Shown: positions 49,918 through 61,699, numbered from the stretch's first letter. The stretch is 64,000 nucleotides of DNA from Ulota crispa (GCA_963920765.1 OY987250.1:5518001-5582000), one strand, 5' to 3'. Notes: a model not told the origin generated them from the letters alone. Program-made: numbers and translations.

Positions 49918-50128
49918 CCCGGTCTAGTGTGGCGTTGACAATCATGTAGCTACGTGACAATAGACCCGATCTAATGTGGCGTCGATGATCACATCCTACG
50001 TGACAAACATCCGGTCCAATGTGGCGTCGACAATCACACTTTACGTAACAAAACACCCGGTCCAACTTGCGTCGACGATTGCATCTTACATAATAAAATA
50101 CCCAGTCCAACGTGACGTTGACGATTAC
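49918..50128. repeat. Minisatellite, about 46-bp unit, 4.6 copies
   Basis: Units begin near 49918, 49965, 50010, 50056 and 50101, each reading roughly CCCGGTCCAATGTGGCGTCG followed by ACRATCACATCCTACGTGAC. Neighbouring units differ at 10-20% of positions. The open frame running through the array is a by-product of the repeat. Confidence 0.8.
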
Positions 50129-51041
50129 ATCCAACGCCTTTTGAATTATGCGGCATTAGAGCTGCCACAAATCTCAACTGGAGTACACATCAACATCTAC
50201 CGCGATAATCATTTTTTTGCTTCACAGTTCAGCATAACACCTCAAGCTAGACACATTCGGACTACATGCATTTGGATGATAGACATTCATACTGAAATTT
50301 ATAGAGCACACTTTGAAGGAACAAGAGACTTCTACAACATATTCATTGACTTCGTTGGCCGCCGGTATTATAAAAAACGGCGCCAATAACAAGCGTATAC
50401 AACTCTATGTAAACAAGCAACCAAACAGAAACGTTTGAAAATCAATAGTCTGAGATAAGTACAGCATCAACCGTACATACTCTGAAATATCTTCAAAATA
50501 CTAGATTTCATTTCAATCTGCCTTCTAAGGTATACCCTAACGGTGTCAAGTTGAGAGGAGAGTGCATTGAGAACACGCAAGGTGTCTCGCTGCAATTGTG
50601 CGTTGCTGACTAAAATTGTCTTCGATCTTGATCTTCATTCTTCAGATCTTCAGTCTTTAATCTTCCGTTGGCCTATTATGTGGTTGGCTCTAAGAGTATG
50701 AGGGTCAAAGTACGGATAAGAGCTCACTGAATACGAGACGGGTAGATCGGGACAGCAGACATGAGCTACCGTCCGTATGACGGGATCTTAAATTCAAATT
50801 CACAATTTACTAGCCAAAACTACAGATCGTGAGAACAGAGCAAGTCTTGACCATATGGGTGATCAATCCCACTTTGTCACCACAACAATAAATAGAGTTA
50901 AGTTTGGTTTAACCCAAACTACCCGCAACAAGGTTTACAAAATAATCTAGAAATGAATTGACAAACGAGCCTCCAAAACCGACTAGGAATATCAAAGCCA
51001 CATTCCACACATACATAAAAAATAAACCCAAAACATTCATC

Positions 51042-51163
51042 TTGAAGTCTTCAAGTCTTCATGTCTTCAAGTCTTCATATTTTCAAGTCTTCATGTCTTC
51101 AAGTCTTCATATCTTCAAGTCTTCATGTCTTCAAGTCTTCATGTCTTTGAGTCTTCATGTTTT
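51042..51163. repeat. Short tandem repeat, CTTCAAGTCTTCATGT
   Basis: Eight or so alternating copies of CTTCAAGT and CTTCATGT/CTTCATAT with an overall 16-bp period. No other feature is nearby. Confidence 0.85.
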
Positions 51164-51199
51164 AATAAAAACAATGAGAAAAATCACAAATAACAAATC

Positions 51200-53200
51200 T
51201 TAGAAAGGCTACGACCTTTTATTTAGTGCCACAGATGGTTCAAAGATCCAAATGCTAATTGTAATAGCAATTTAAAAAGCTATTCTAACCCTCTAATATT
51301 CCTCTAAATTTCAACGCAATCTATGCCGCTCTCCAAAAGTTATGTGGATTCAAAATAGAAGCACTTTTTTTTCTTGCAAATTAAACACTGCCTCTATAAA
51401 CTTCTTTAATTTTTGTTCTACACATCATCTATAGAAACGTGATATCAATTTGAAAAGATGATACCACTAGCTAAAATCTATAAAATTTTTATTTCAAAAT
51501 AAAACTCTATTTGAAAATTCTAGTCAATCAAAGTGTGGATCTCAATTTTTTAGAAAGCACCCAAACCCTCAACTCCTACACACTATAACTTCTTCAATAA
51601 GACTTCAAACGGAATGATTAAAGACAATTTGAAAAGCTATAATAACACACTATCACTCCTACAATTTTGAAAAGAAAGTTTCATATTGTCTAAAAGTTGT
51701 AGCTATTCAAAATTTCAGCTTTCTCATAATAAAAGAGTAGCCACTTTCAATCTTTCACACTTCCATAACTTTCTCTTTCAAGCTTTAAATCTCAAGTTTA
51801 AGAACTTTCTAAAGAACTAAAACTAAGATAAACAGTCCCTTCAAATCTTGTTGCAAAATGATATACAGATCATAAGCTATGGTTTGTTAAAATCTCAACT
51901 TTTCTTTATAATTCGATTTTTCGATTCCAAAATTCAAACACTCATAACTTTAGCATTACAACTCCAAGTCAAATTTGCAAACTCATTTTAGAAAAGTAAT
52001 CACACAAAAAATAATTTCTCCAAATTTCAGTTCAAAGTCATAAATACACAGAAAATTCTCTTACATCAAAATTTTGAGATTTCTTCCTTTTTCTCACCAA
52101 CACTCATACACTCACTTCCAACAACTAAAGAATATCTTTTTCTTAATTTTGACTCTATCTAAGGTAGGGAGGTAGAGCACATTAGCCCATGCCCTTCTCT
52201 ATCTTAATCTATCATAGATGCCAAAGCCCTTTTCCTTTTATATTTTTCCCATTCATTTTTAAATCCCTAGTATTTTTTATTCAAACAAAGGCAAAATATA
52301 TGAGCCTTTCAAAACATCTAGATAAACATATGAAAATGATTAAATTAAAAAATAAACACCACCGTAAAGTAGCCACGTGCCCTTGCGGGCATATAATAGC
52401 GTCAAACGCTTGTCTTTAGTCGCCAAGTCGTAGACTTGGTTGGCTGGAGAAGCGGTCGTCTCTGGCCGCCCGCCGGTCCAAGTTTGAACTCCATCAAACT
52501 CGTCGAGCGGTGATGGCGGCCTGCGGTTTGACAGCTAGTGAAGCAAGAAATTGGCCCAGTCAACCCGCTACCTACCTCTCTGAGCTGTGCATGTGACAAG
52601 ACAGCGCAATGCATTGGAATTTATAGCCGTTGCACTGTCACCAAACCGTGGTCTTCACCACAACCTTTCCTTTTGTCACAACTGTTGATTTATTGAAATC
52701 AACACAAATATAAATAAATAACGAGTATTAACATGATGGAGGGATCTCCATCAAAACACCGCTGCTATGATAAGCAGTCTGGGTAATACCACTTCGTTAC
52801 GATGGCAGGATTCAAGAGCGTTAGTTTCAGCATGGAGTGGTAGCTTGCAGATATGTAGTTTTATCTTATTTCTGATTATTCCTTCTTAGGCTTAGATTGA
52901 CATAGCTTTAGATTGTATTTGCAATTTTTTGGTTCATGCTTTTCAGTCCATGTTTTTTTTTTTGGAAGTACTGATATTTTTTGATGTATGGACCTGTAGC
53001 TATACCAAAACCATGTGTCTTATTCATTGTTTTGGTTTCTAACTGTGAATTCTTGTGGGTTGATGTGGTGTTGCATTTCTAGAATTATTGCATTTCTAGG
53101 TGAATTACTCTCTGATTTGTTTATTTGAAAGTTAAGAATCGTAGAATGTCCATGTTTGAAGCCTTTTGTGCATTTTTGTAAAGTTCTTTAATTTTGTATC
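51200..53200. other. AT-rich intergenic DNA with a GC-rich island at 52.37-52.62 kb
   Basis: No gene is supported. The island at 52370-52620 contains a perfect 7-bp stem with a 3-nt loop (CCAAGTC at 52423-52429, GACTTGG at 52433-52439) and other GC-rich hairpins. I could not fit it to a tRNA or another known RNA. Confidence 0.35.
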
Positions 53201-53219
53201 TAACTTTTGTTGAGTTACA

Positions 53220-53660
53220 AATTCTGACATTGTTTTTCTTGTCACTCTTGTTTTTGTTAGTCATGTTCTTATTATTTCTGTCTTCATTAATCTCGTCCTG
53301 ATCAATCCAATTCTTCTTGTTAATGGTCTCGTTCTTATAGTCATGTTCATGTTGTTATTTTGCTTGTTTTTATAGTCCTGTTCTTGCTGTTATTGGCTTG
53401 TTTGTATGAGTCTTATACTTCTTATTATTAGTCTTAGTCTTGTTTTAATGACAATTGTTACTGCTATTATAAGTCTTGTACTTATTAATATAGTTCTTGC
53501 CATTATTGGGTTGGTTTTCTCAGTTTTGTCCTTGTTGTTTAGGGTCTTGGTCTTGTTCTCATTTTCCAAGAGTCCCATTTTTGTTGTTACTGCTGTTCTT
53601 CTTAGTGCCGTTTATGCTGTTCTTATTAGTTGTCGGCTTTGTTTGTGCTTGCAAACATTG
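53220..53660. repeat. T-rich simple and degenerate repeat
   Basis: Degenerate reiterations of TCTTGTTCTT, TTGTTATT and TTAGTCTTG. A 131-codon open frame through it encodes only L/V/I/S-rich sequence that follows from the base composition. Confidence 0.6.
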
Positions 53661-54599
53661 TCCAAAACATCTCAGATGAACTGGATCGTAGATTTTTCCA
53701 ACAAGACCTTCTGGATGCTTTTGGCAAATGTGAGTGCTCAAACCTCTCCCTCAAGAAGTAAACGCAAGCACAACTGGGTTCTAATCTTAGCTAGAAGTTG
53801 AGCTAAGCATGAAAGAAAATAGCAAGAGGGTGGGTTTGGTTTGTAGATTTCCAACTAAAGATGCCTTCCAAGCAATGGATATTTTCTAATGAATTTACAA
53901 TATAAAATGATGAGCAAAGAAATAATTGATTTGATAAATGGATTGTGGCTAATCGCAATTGGGTCACAAATAATCATACCTCGTCATGGGATTCAACATG
54001 TCCTTCAGCTGGATGGTAAACGGCCTCCAGTATTTCATGCTTGTGCTGAATCAAGCGTACAATGACTCTACTCTAGAGACAAATAATCACAACATTCTAG
54101 CGGATTGGTAGATTAACCCGTTCTAATGGATTAGTCTATGCTACTGCCTTGTAACAAATAATCACAATATAAATTGGCTTTGATGACCAAAAATCAATGA
54201 TTATCCTAATCCTTTTGGTTAGTCATGAATGTCGTTGGATGCCATAAGATATCTTCTTATTGGGTCAATAATGGATATATGACGGTTTGTGGTTTCCCAT
54301 GTGCACTATAATGCAACTTCTAAGCTAAGCAAATCCAAAGATCTCTACGTGCTTTGGAATAATTATTTAAATAAGTAGTAAAGCCAAAAAGTGGGTGAGC
54401 CCAATTAAGGGACCCAATTTTCCTTAAGTCAAAATACTCTGAAATTCTGTGAGTCAAACTGCTAGCTTGGCAGGATAGGGGTCCGGAGCCCGAAGTCAAG
54501 GGCTAAGGTTTGGCGGGGCCGGGTATCACAGGCCAGATATTGTAGCTAGATATCACATCCGAGTATCAGTCGGGGGTGAGGACCAGGGGGTCTGACCTC

Positions 54600-55762
54600 G
54601 AGGACTGTTGGCTCAAGAGAGACTGAGCTCTAGCTCAAAAGAGACTAAGCCACTGGCTCAAGAAAGCTTGAGCTACTAGACACCAAAAGAAATCGAGAGG
54701 CTCATAGTGCCAGACCTTTGGAAATCGAGCGTAGAATGCTGAACCTTGGGAATTTGGGGGGCAGAGTGCCGGACCTTAGGAATTCAAAGGCAGAGTGCTT
54801 GGACTTGGGAATTTGAGGGGCAAAGTACCGGACCTTTGGGAATTTGAGGGCAGAGTGCCGGACCTTGGAACTTCAAAGGCAGGGCGCTCAAAAATTGAGA
54901 GGCGGTGGGCTAGACTCAAAGAGAGATTGAGCTATGAGCTTCGAGAGGGCTGAGAGGAGCTTGAGAGGGACTGATTGAGAGTGACTGAGCTGTGAACTCA
55001 AGGAGAACTAAGTTGTGAGCTTCAAGAGGGAATGAGCTGCTGGACCCGAGAAGGGGGACCAAGCTGTGGACTTGAAGGAGGGATTAAGTTCGTGAACTTG
55101 GGGGAGACTGAGCTGCTGATCTTGAAAGACAACTGAGCTGTGAACTTGAAAGAGACTGAGCTCGTGAACTAGAGAGGGAGCTTGAGTGGCTGGACTCGAA
55201 GAGAGACTGAGCTTGTGAATTCAAGAGGGATTGAGTTGCTAGACTCGAGAGAGACTAGGTTGTGAGCTTCGAGGGAGCTTGAGTTGCTGGACTCAAAGAG
55301 AGATTGAGTTGTGAGCTCAAGGGAGAGACTAAATTGTGAGCTCGAGGGGGAGACTGAGCTATGAGCTTGAGAGGGAGAGTGAGCTTGCTGGATTCAAAGA
55401 AAGACTGAGTTGTGAGCTCAGGAGGGAGATTGAGCTTGCTGGACTCGAAGAGAGACTAAGTTGTGAGCTCGAGAGGGAAACTGAGCTTGCTGGACTCAAG
55501 AGAGATTGAGTTGTGAGTGCAAGAGGGAGACTAAGCTTGCTAGATTTGAGAGAGACTGGGGTGTGAGCTTTGAGAGAGACTAAGCTTGCTAGACTCAAAA
55601 TAGACTGGGCTGTGAATTTTGAGGGAGCATGAGTTGCTGGACTCAAAGAGAGACTAAGCTGTGGGCTTGCGGGGGAGACTGAGCTGTGAGCTTGAGAGGG
55701 AGACTGAGCTTGCTAGACTTGAAGAGAGATTGAGCTGTGAGCTCAAGAGGGAGACTAATGAG
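54600..55762. repeat. Minisatellite array, GAGACTGAGCT-type unit
   Basis: About 1.15 kb of degenerate units built from GAGAGACTGAGCTGTGAGCT and GAGGGAGACTGAGCTTGCTG with a ~50-60-bp higher-order period. The left part (about 54720-54880) has a second unit, GGCAGAGTGCCGGACCTT, with a ~35-bp period. Open frames through it on either strand are S/L-rich translations of the repeat. Confidence 0.8.
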
Positions 55763-57395
55763 GCTATTGGAATTCCAAGGAAAAAGGGGCTAAAGTCTGG
55801 GATATGACAAAAAAAGGGCTGAGGCGGCTAGCTTGAGGGGACTGCGTACGAGGTAATGCCACTAGATGAAGGAATCCATGAGCAAGGCAAGGCCTCAAGC
55901 TAATGGGATTGTTGAGCAAAGTGGTTTCTCAAAGAGTTGCCTCAAGAATCAAGACAGTTAGCCAGGCTAAGGCTAAGCTGGAAAGATTCTATAAGAACTG
56001 CTAGGAGGGCTTGGGCTGGTGTAGGAGTTCTAGTAACGACACTAATAAGCTAATCTTCCTTGAGAGGGGGTCTATTTTAACCAGTGGTTCTAACAACTAA
56101 CTAAGCAACCTGAATGATAACTGAGACTTTTAGGAAGTGTAGAAGAGTGGCATCACCAATCGTAATCCAACTTTCTAGGGGTTAGTATGACCAGAGACAA
56201 AAGAAACTACACTTTAACTAAGCACAACGGAAGGAGGTTCCACCAAAGGGGAAGTACAAGGGTGCTAGGAACAAAGGAAGCTAAGGATTTAGTGATGGTA
56301 ACCAAGGGTGAGCTCTCAACAAGGGGAAGTGGTCTAAACATGAGAAAAATGGCTATAAGTGAGGGAAGGAATGGACCCAAGTGATGGTAAGTGACAAGTG
56401 ATGGTTTTGGAAGGAGGTGGGCCTCCCTTTATACTTTTGAGGGAGGACACCTTGGGACCTCTATCTAGGATATCCATAGATTCCTTGAAATCTACCTAAA
56501 TTCTAAGAAAAGCTCAAAATGGATGAAATTTGGATGAATTTGCCATTACTTTTGAAGCATAGCTCCAAATGACAAATGAACGGTGGCATTGGATTCCTTG
56601 GACCCAAAATAGCCGGTTTTGGTTGTTTACACTCCCAATTCCAAGCTACAAGGCGTCGGGAAACTTGAATGAAGGGTTAGAGGTGGATGGATGAAAAATC
56701 CAGAATTGGGAATTCACCCAAAAATGAGAAATTGACTTCTTGAAGTCTTCCAACATTGTTGTGGGAGCTAGGAAACACTCCTTGCTTCCGTCAATTGGCC
56801 TCCAAATGAATAAGAATTTGAAATTGGTTGTTGTGTCTATTCTTGAAATAAGCTGGATGTGGCCGTTTGAGATCTTGCCACTATTGAAACGATTTGAAAC
56901 TTAGGGGATTGTTGTAAATTCTTGAGAAACTCTTCCATGGATTTTGGTGGCATTTTATTGCCATTTGTCAACCTCCTTTCACCAAGGTTGACTAGTAGCC
57001 TCGCAAGGTTGACCGCTCGAACTCACGTTCTCTAAGGAGCTAAAGGTATTGGGCACCTTGGATATAGATGCACCAAATTTTGTTGTCAATAGTTGTCGGG
57101 TTGTAAACCAATGATGTGGCCCTTGACCATGGCATAAGTGAGCAATCCCTTGAACAATCCTAAACTAATCCTCTCTAATTAGGCTAGTAGGGACTTCTGG
57201 AGGGAATCCCAAACCCCTAGTGTGTGTGTCACTCAAACTAACTAAAAACTACTAAAACCTCACCAATTGCTCCTAATGACTTACTAAAAGGAGTAGGGTA
57301 AATGGCATACCGCTAACCATTTAGTTTAACTACTCTAAATCAACATAAATGACTATTCCACTTATATTGATATAATTTCAAAACTAAGTAAAACA
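55763..57395. other. Intergenic, no gene seen
   Basis: Moderate GC content and no convincing open frames or splice-supported coding sequence. A few short direct repeats continue from the array on the left. Confidence 0.4.
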
Positions 57396-57401
57396 AAAAA
57401 T

Positions 57402-57967
57402 GAATTTAGGACTTCTAGTGCTGAATCTGGGACTCACAGCATCATATACCTCCAACATTGGAGGCATGAAGGAGCTGAAGAGTCCTTTTTTGGACACTTG
57501 GAGGTAATAAAGAAGTTTTACTCCAAAGCCACTGCTTTGAAGGACGGCTTTTACCTTGCTCCGAAGATGTTTTTTGCAGCACATTTGGACAACCAATAAG
57601 GTTTCTTCAAAGTTACAATGAAGGCATATTGTGAGGCCGCGTGTGAAGCCCTCTTTGATGCAAACCCTATCATCAAGTTATGGAGGAAGTTGTCACAATC
57701 TCAGCATGTTACTAAGTTAATTTCCGAGTATTTCAAAGTGGCAAACATTGGTTGTTGCCTGGTTCTTGGGTTTGTGGAGGACAAGAGGTGTTTCTCAATC
57801 CTAAAATTTTTGAAGTCTTGCCAAAGGAATAGACTAGGCAAGCACCTGCCTTTGGCTGTGAGGATGTTTGGCCAAAAATATTACAACCTAGACACTTTTC
57901 TTTATAAGGGAACCATTGGCTCTTGGAAAAGTGCCGTACAGGGTGGCCAAAATGGAGATGTTTGATG
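57402..57967 (+). pseudogene. hAT transposase remnant, C-terminal dimerisation region
   Basis: One frame runs from about 57402 to the stop at 57963-57965. It contains VIKKFYSKATALKDGFYLAP, CEALFDANPIIKLWRKLSQS and LGFVEDKRCFSILKFLKSCQ followed by RNRLGKHLPLAVRMFG. The last block is the hAT C-terminal dimerisation motif (family form VEDER-FS-L-FMKS-LRNRL). An in-frame TAA at 57597-57599 interrupts it. The N-terminal zinc finger and the catalytic part are absent, so it is a dead fragment. Confidence 0.75.
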
Positions 57968-58202
57968 TTCAAGGACGTCAGTATCCACAATCCTTTATCA
58001 CTTATTCATTTTTGCCTTTGTATCCATTAATTTCCATGAGGTCAAGCATGTTTGCACCTCCTTAACTTTGAAGATTTGTAAACTCAAGGGGGCTTGAACT
58101 TGCAAAAGCTGGAAGGAGGAGCTGGAGGATGAGTTGAAGAATCACGCAACCTAAACTACCCCCTTTTCTAAACCCTAAACTTGTACCTCTACTGTGGCTT
58201 AT

Positions 58203-58282
58203 TTGTCATGTAGTACTCTTTTTTTCCCAATTGTAACCTTGTTTGTCATGTACTACTCTTTTTTTCCCAATTCTAACTTGTA
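58203..58282. repeat. Two-copy 40-bp tandem repeat
   Basis: TTGTCATGTAGTACTCTTTT and the following CCCAATTGTAAC block are repeated once, with the second copy starting at 58243. A degenerate third start (TTGTAATGTG) follows. Confidence 0.7.
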
Positions 58283-58459
58283 CCTATTGTGGCTTGTTTG
58301 TAATGTGTTGCAGGACACTAACATTGCATATTGGGCAGTCTTGCTTTGCAAGATGGGCTCAAATCCCATGTTAGTGGCATGCAACTTTAAAAAAACTCCA
58401 AACCATGAACATTTGGACTTAAAATTTGCCACTTCTTTTGTCTATCATTAGCAACGAAG

Positions 58460-59005
58460 AGCTATGGAACATATTAAATTAGCAACATTGCCCTCCATAA
58501 TTTTCCAAAAATAGCATGCACGATCCTCCAGAATTTTTGGCAAATAGCAACACCTGCTAAAAAATTTCAAATGTTTTTATCCACAACGCTATAATTTTCA
58601 CTTGCATTTATCACTCGGGTTTTGGCCCAGTAAAGCAAAAGTAGCTTTTCTCACTCTATTTAGGGTATGAGTTTAGCTTCTCAGTGCAAAACCATAAATT
58701 GCCTCGCAAGGAACGCTGTCTTCTAATGATAAATATCTAAGGGCATCTCCACCAATTGGCTCAAGACTGGCAAGTGGCGAGGGATTGTCACATTGTTCAC
58801 TTTTGCAATCTCCAGCGGCACTGACAGGGTGAGTTTGTGAGAGGCCTTGCCACATTGTGCTGCAGGGACGATGAGCAAGCGTGACAGGAGGTTCTCTCAG
58901 CACGCTTGAAAGGCAGTTCTATCGTTTAGGGTATTCTGAGGGTGTGACAATTGTGCTTACATGATGTTGGTTTAATTAAGGTGGAGCGTTCGGTGGGAGA
59001 CACCA
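58460..59005. other. Intergenic, no gene seen
   Basis: Nothing protein-like in either direction; it forms the 5' flank of the broken trihelix gene. Confidence 0.35.
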
Positions 59006-59009
59006 GACT

Positions 59010-60656
59010 TTGAGAAATTTGCATAGTCGAGTGTTGGATGGGAGATGGGAGAGTTTGAGGAATTTGCAAGAAAAGTGTCCAATCGACAAGGCAAGTGCGA
59101 TGTCGACTCGTGGAGGAAGGGGGGTCGGAGGAAGAGGAGTTGAAGGAAGAGGAGTCAAAGGAAGAAGAGGAGCGGGAGCAAGAGGAGGAGTGGGAGGAAG
59201 AGGAGGAAGAGGAGGAAGAGGAGTCGAAAGAAGAGGGGTTGGTGGAAGAGGGGCCGATCTGCAAGAAAGCTTTGACACCAAGAGAGGATTAGGGTTTTTT
59301 GAGCAAGGCAGAGGTCAACGATTGCAAGTCAATGTCGATGAAGTCAAAGGTTTGCATCGCGAGGGTTTGCAACGCCAGCAAAACTCTGAGGTTGATTTCG
59401 GATATGGAGGAGGCAAATCAGAGGTTCATGTGGAAGCAATTGGAAGAGGTGTGCAGCACCATGGGCAAGGAAGTGGCCAAACAATACTTGTGCCGCAACA
59501 ATAAGCGAATTGCAAAAATTTCACGCAGGAGGAAGAATGCCAATTTGCAAGGAGTGTGATCACTATTTCCCAAGATCCAATCATCGGCAATCAGCAGAAG
59601 GCAGGTATATACTGGGATCAGATTTCTAAGCACTATCTTGATCACCAGCCTATTGGATTTCGTCCGGCTAGGTCACTTGAGTCCAAGTGGTCTCAAATAA
59701 AGCACAATGTTATGAAGTTTATTGGACATCATAAACAAATTGTGTTGTTAAATTGTAGTGGTGCTAGTCATGTTGACATTCTTCAAATGTCCAAAGAGCT
59801 ATGCCAGCGTAAACATCCTAAAAAATTGGAGTTTACATTTGAGCACTGTTGGCTGTTAGTAAAAGACGTTGCAGGTTGGGCTGACGGTTTCAACTCCCTT
59901 GGCTTGTCTTCAAAAAAGAAGGGCCAATCTTTAGATCATGAATCATAAGCAGATACCATTGATTTGGGAGAAAGTCTTGTGGAGTTTCATTACGAATCAC
60001 TAGTGCAGCGTCCTGCAAAACGATCCACGTGCATAAAGGCAACAAAGGCAGCTAGGGATAGACATCCGGAACTGCAACCTAACGCAGTCGCAGTGATGAA
60101 ACAAGCTGCTGCAATAGAGGCCATGGTAGCACGTGCAACTTGTAGAGTTGAGTTACTCAAAAAATCCAACGTTTTAATGCTGATGATGGTCCCGGGCATG
60201 GTCTCGACTCCAGCTGTGCAAGAATACTTGAAACTCCGACAGATGGAGGAGCTCCAGAAATTGAAGGCCAAGGTGGCAAAGGAGGAGGCTGAACGAGAGA
60301 TGCAACGTCAAAAGGAAATTAGAGACGTTGAACAGGAGGGAGTGCGAGAAGAGTTCAGAGGGCTTTTTGGTACTCATTGTACCTGTCCACCTAGAGATGG
60401 TGGATTCTACAGCATGCGAGACAATGTCAAATTTGTTGATGATGTTGACAACGACTACAATCAAGAGATTGGGTTGGTTGAGGGTGGGGGGATTAGGGTT
60501 ATGAAGACAACTCCAAATTCCCTGGAAATTCTAAAGGTGGGTTGGTGCCTGGAAGTGACGACACTGTATCTCAGGGTGGCAACTCACAATACCAAGACAG
60601 GGGCTTTCTTAACTCTTCTAATGCACAAGAAGGGAATAAATTGTTTTATTAAGTAG
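59010..60656 (+). pseudogene. Trihelix (Myb/SANT-like) plus NAM-associated domain gene of transposon type, broken by stops
   Basis: One frame runs from 59010 to 60656 with in-frame TAA codons at 59502-59504 and 59946-59948. After the first stop comes a trihelix-like domain (NFTQEEECQFARSVITISQD, WDQISKHYLDHQPIGFRPAR, SLESKWSQIKHNVMKF), with FTFEHCWLLVKDVAGWADGF near the end. After the second comes a NAM-associated type region (AIEAMVARATCRVELLKKSN, AVQEYLKLRQMEELQKLKAK) with a charged coiled coil. Such proteins are abundant in plants and commonly accompany PIF/Harbinger transposases as their Myb-like partner; no transposase is present here. The segment before 59504 is purine-rich and reads as RGG-type repeats in this frame and as a Glu-rich tract in another (59095-59292), so the true N-terminus is uncertain. 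Confidence 0.7.
59095..59245. repeat. Purine-rich GGAGGAAGA repeat
   Basis: An almost unbroken run of GAGGAAGAG/GGAGGAGT units. Every sense frame gives low-complexity peptide (Gly/Arg, Glu, or Arg/Lys/Glu). Confidence 0.8.
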
Positions 60657-60962
60657 CTTATAGAAACATAGAAAGAAAGAAGACATCAAGAGGATTCAAA
60701 TGGTATCATTTTTATACTAATCATAAAAGTTTTAGGTTCTCAAAAGTCATTTTAAGAACTTATAATACAAAGAATTTCTCAAACAGGTAGCACCACATAG
60801 ATCCCTAGCTCATTTTTGAAATTATTAAAAATTATTATTTCTTAAATACTCTTCTAAAACAAAATTCTAAGAATCCTAGTGTTAAAACTCCATTATTACC
60901 TTTGAGGTTATAATGATTTCTTAGAAGTGGAGTATTCAGCTCATTTTACCCTTTCTTGAATC

Positions 60963-61691
60963 GGTCCCCCTGCACATTATGTAGGAGTTGCCACCCCGGG
61001 CACCGTATACGAGGGAGCAGAAAACGGTACTCCAGAACATGAATTTAGTGAATTCAATCGGTTGAATGACGGAGGCCGGGCAGCTGCCGGTTTGGAGCAA
61101 GAGGGATTGGTATTTGAAATTGACGTGGGATCACTTACCCCCCGGCTGGTTCATGTCGAAGCACCTCCGCCTAGATCAGAGCCTCGACCTTGGCTTCAGG
61201 CACCTTCCTCCTGGGATCGCGAAGCAGCAGGCAGTAACGGTCGATCACATCTCCACTTAGGCAGCCGTTCAACCTCACCCCGCCCTGGAATTAATGACTC
61301 TGTGGTGAATAGAGGTATGAGTTTAGGTTTTCTGGTGTTTTTTTTTGCTTCTCTTGAGCATGTGAAGATCATGGTTAATGCAGGCTTCGTCACGAGGTTT
61401 TTAACATTCTTCTCTGCTGTTGCAGGTGCTGCTGGTCTGGGTCGTGGCACTCCAAGCTCTCAGTTCCCTGATTGTGCATCTGGTGAAAGGCCGGACCGCA
61501 GCACACCATTTTCTCAAGTTTATTCTCTTGGAGATGGTTGTAGGCTATTTGGCGACAAAACAGGCGCTCAGACTTTTGCTCTTGCAAGTCCTGAAGGGCC
61601 GAGTATCAGCACAGTATGTCCACATTCTTATGACTTTGCATCAGGTGAGATTCTTGGTCGTGCCATACCACCTCTTCATTTTTCTGGTTAA
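60963..61691 (+). CDS. Unrecognised gene, probably two exons
   Basis: An open frame starts after a TGA at 60957-60959 (first ATG at 61062) and ends with the stop at 61689-61691. A good GT-AG intron at 61315-61425 (GTATGAGTT...TGTTGCAG) is 111 nt, a multiple of three, so the frame stays open with or without it; spliced, it joins NR/GAAGLGRG. The protein is acidic then P/S/R-rich (LEQEGLVFEIDVGSLTPRLV, HVEAPPPRSEPRPWL). The second exon shows an internal repeat (DCASGERPDRSTPFS against DFASGEILGRAIPPLHFS). GC content is clearly higher than in its flanks. I do not recognise it; the 5' end may lie upstream in another exon. Confidence 0.45.
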   Translation, partial: GPPAHYVGVATPGTVYEGAENGTPEHEFSEFNRLNDGGRAAAGLEQEGLVFEIDVGSLTPRLVHVEAPPPRSEPRPWLQAPSSWDREAAGSNGRSHLHLGSRSTSPRPGINDSVVNRGMSLGFLVFFFASLEHVKIMVNAGFVTRFLTFFSAVAGAAGLGRGTPSSQFPDCASGERPDRSTPFSQVYSLGDGCRLFGDKTGAQTFALASPEGPSISTVCPHSYDFASGEILGRAIPPLHFSG

Positions 61692-61699
61692 ACGGGAAA

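Noticed and set aside
52400..52500. A tRNA gene in the GC-rich island
   Set aside because: I could not place the acceptor stem, anticodon arm and T arm together at the required spacings.
53406..53801. 131-codon very hydrophobic open frame resembling a membrane protein
   Set aside because: The composition follows directly from the T-rich degenerate repeat; there is no charged boundary pattern or family match.
55359..55646. 95-codon serine/leucine-rich minus-strand frame
   Set aside because: It is a translation of the minisatellite unit and has no non-repeat part.
58926..59281. Minus-strand S/P/L-rich open frames
   Set aside because: They are antisense translations of the GGAGGAAGA repeat.
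44479..60656. A variant nuclear code with TAA read as glutamine, because nearly all stops inside the broken genes are TAA
   Set aside because: NOT1 has 2,566 codons and the SR gene 235 without a single in-frame TAA or TAG, and the gene at 41827 ends at TAG. AT-rich decay explains the TAA bias.
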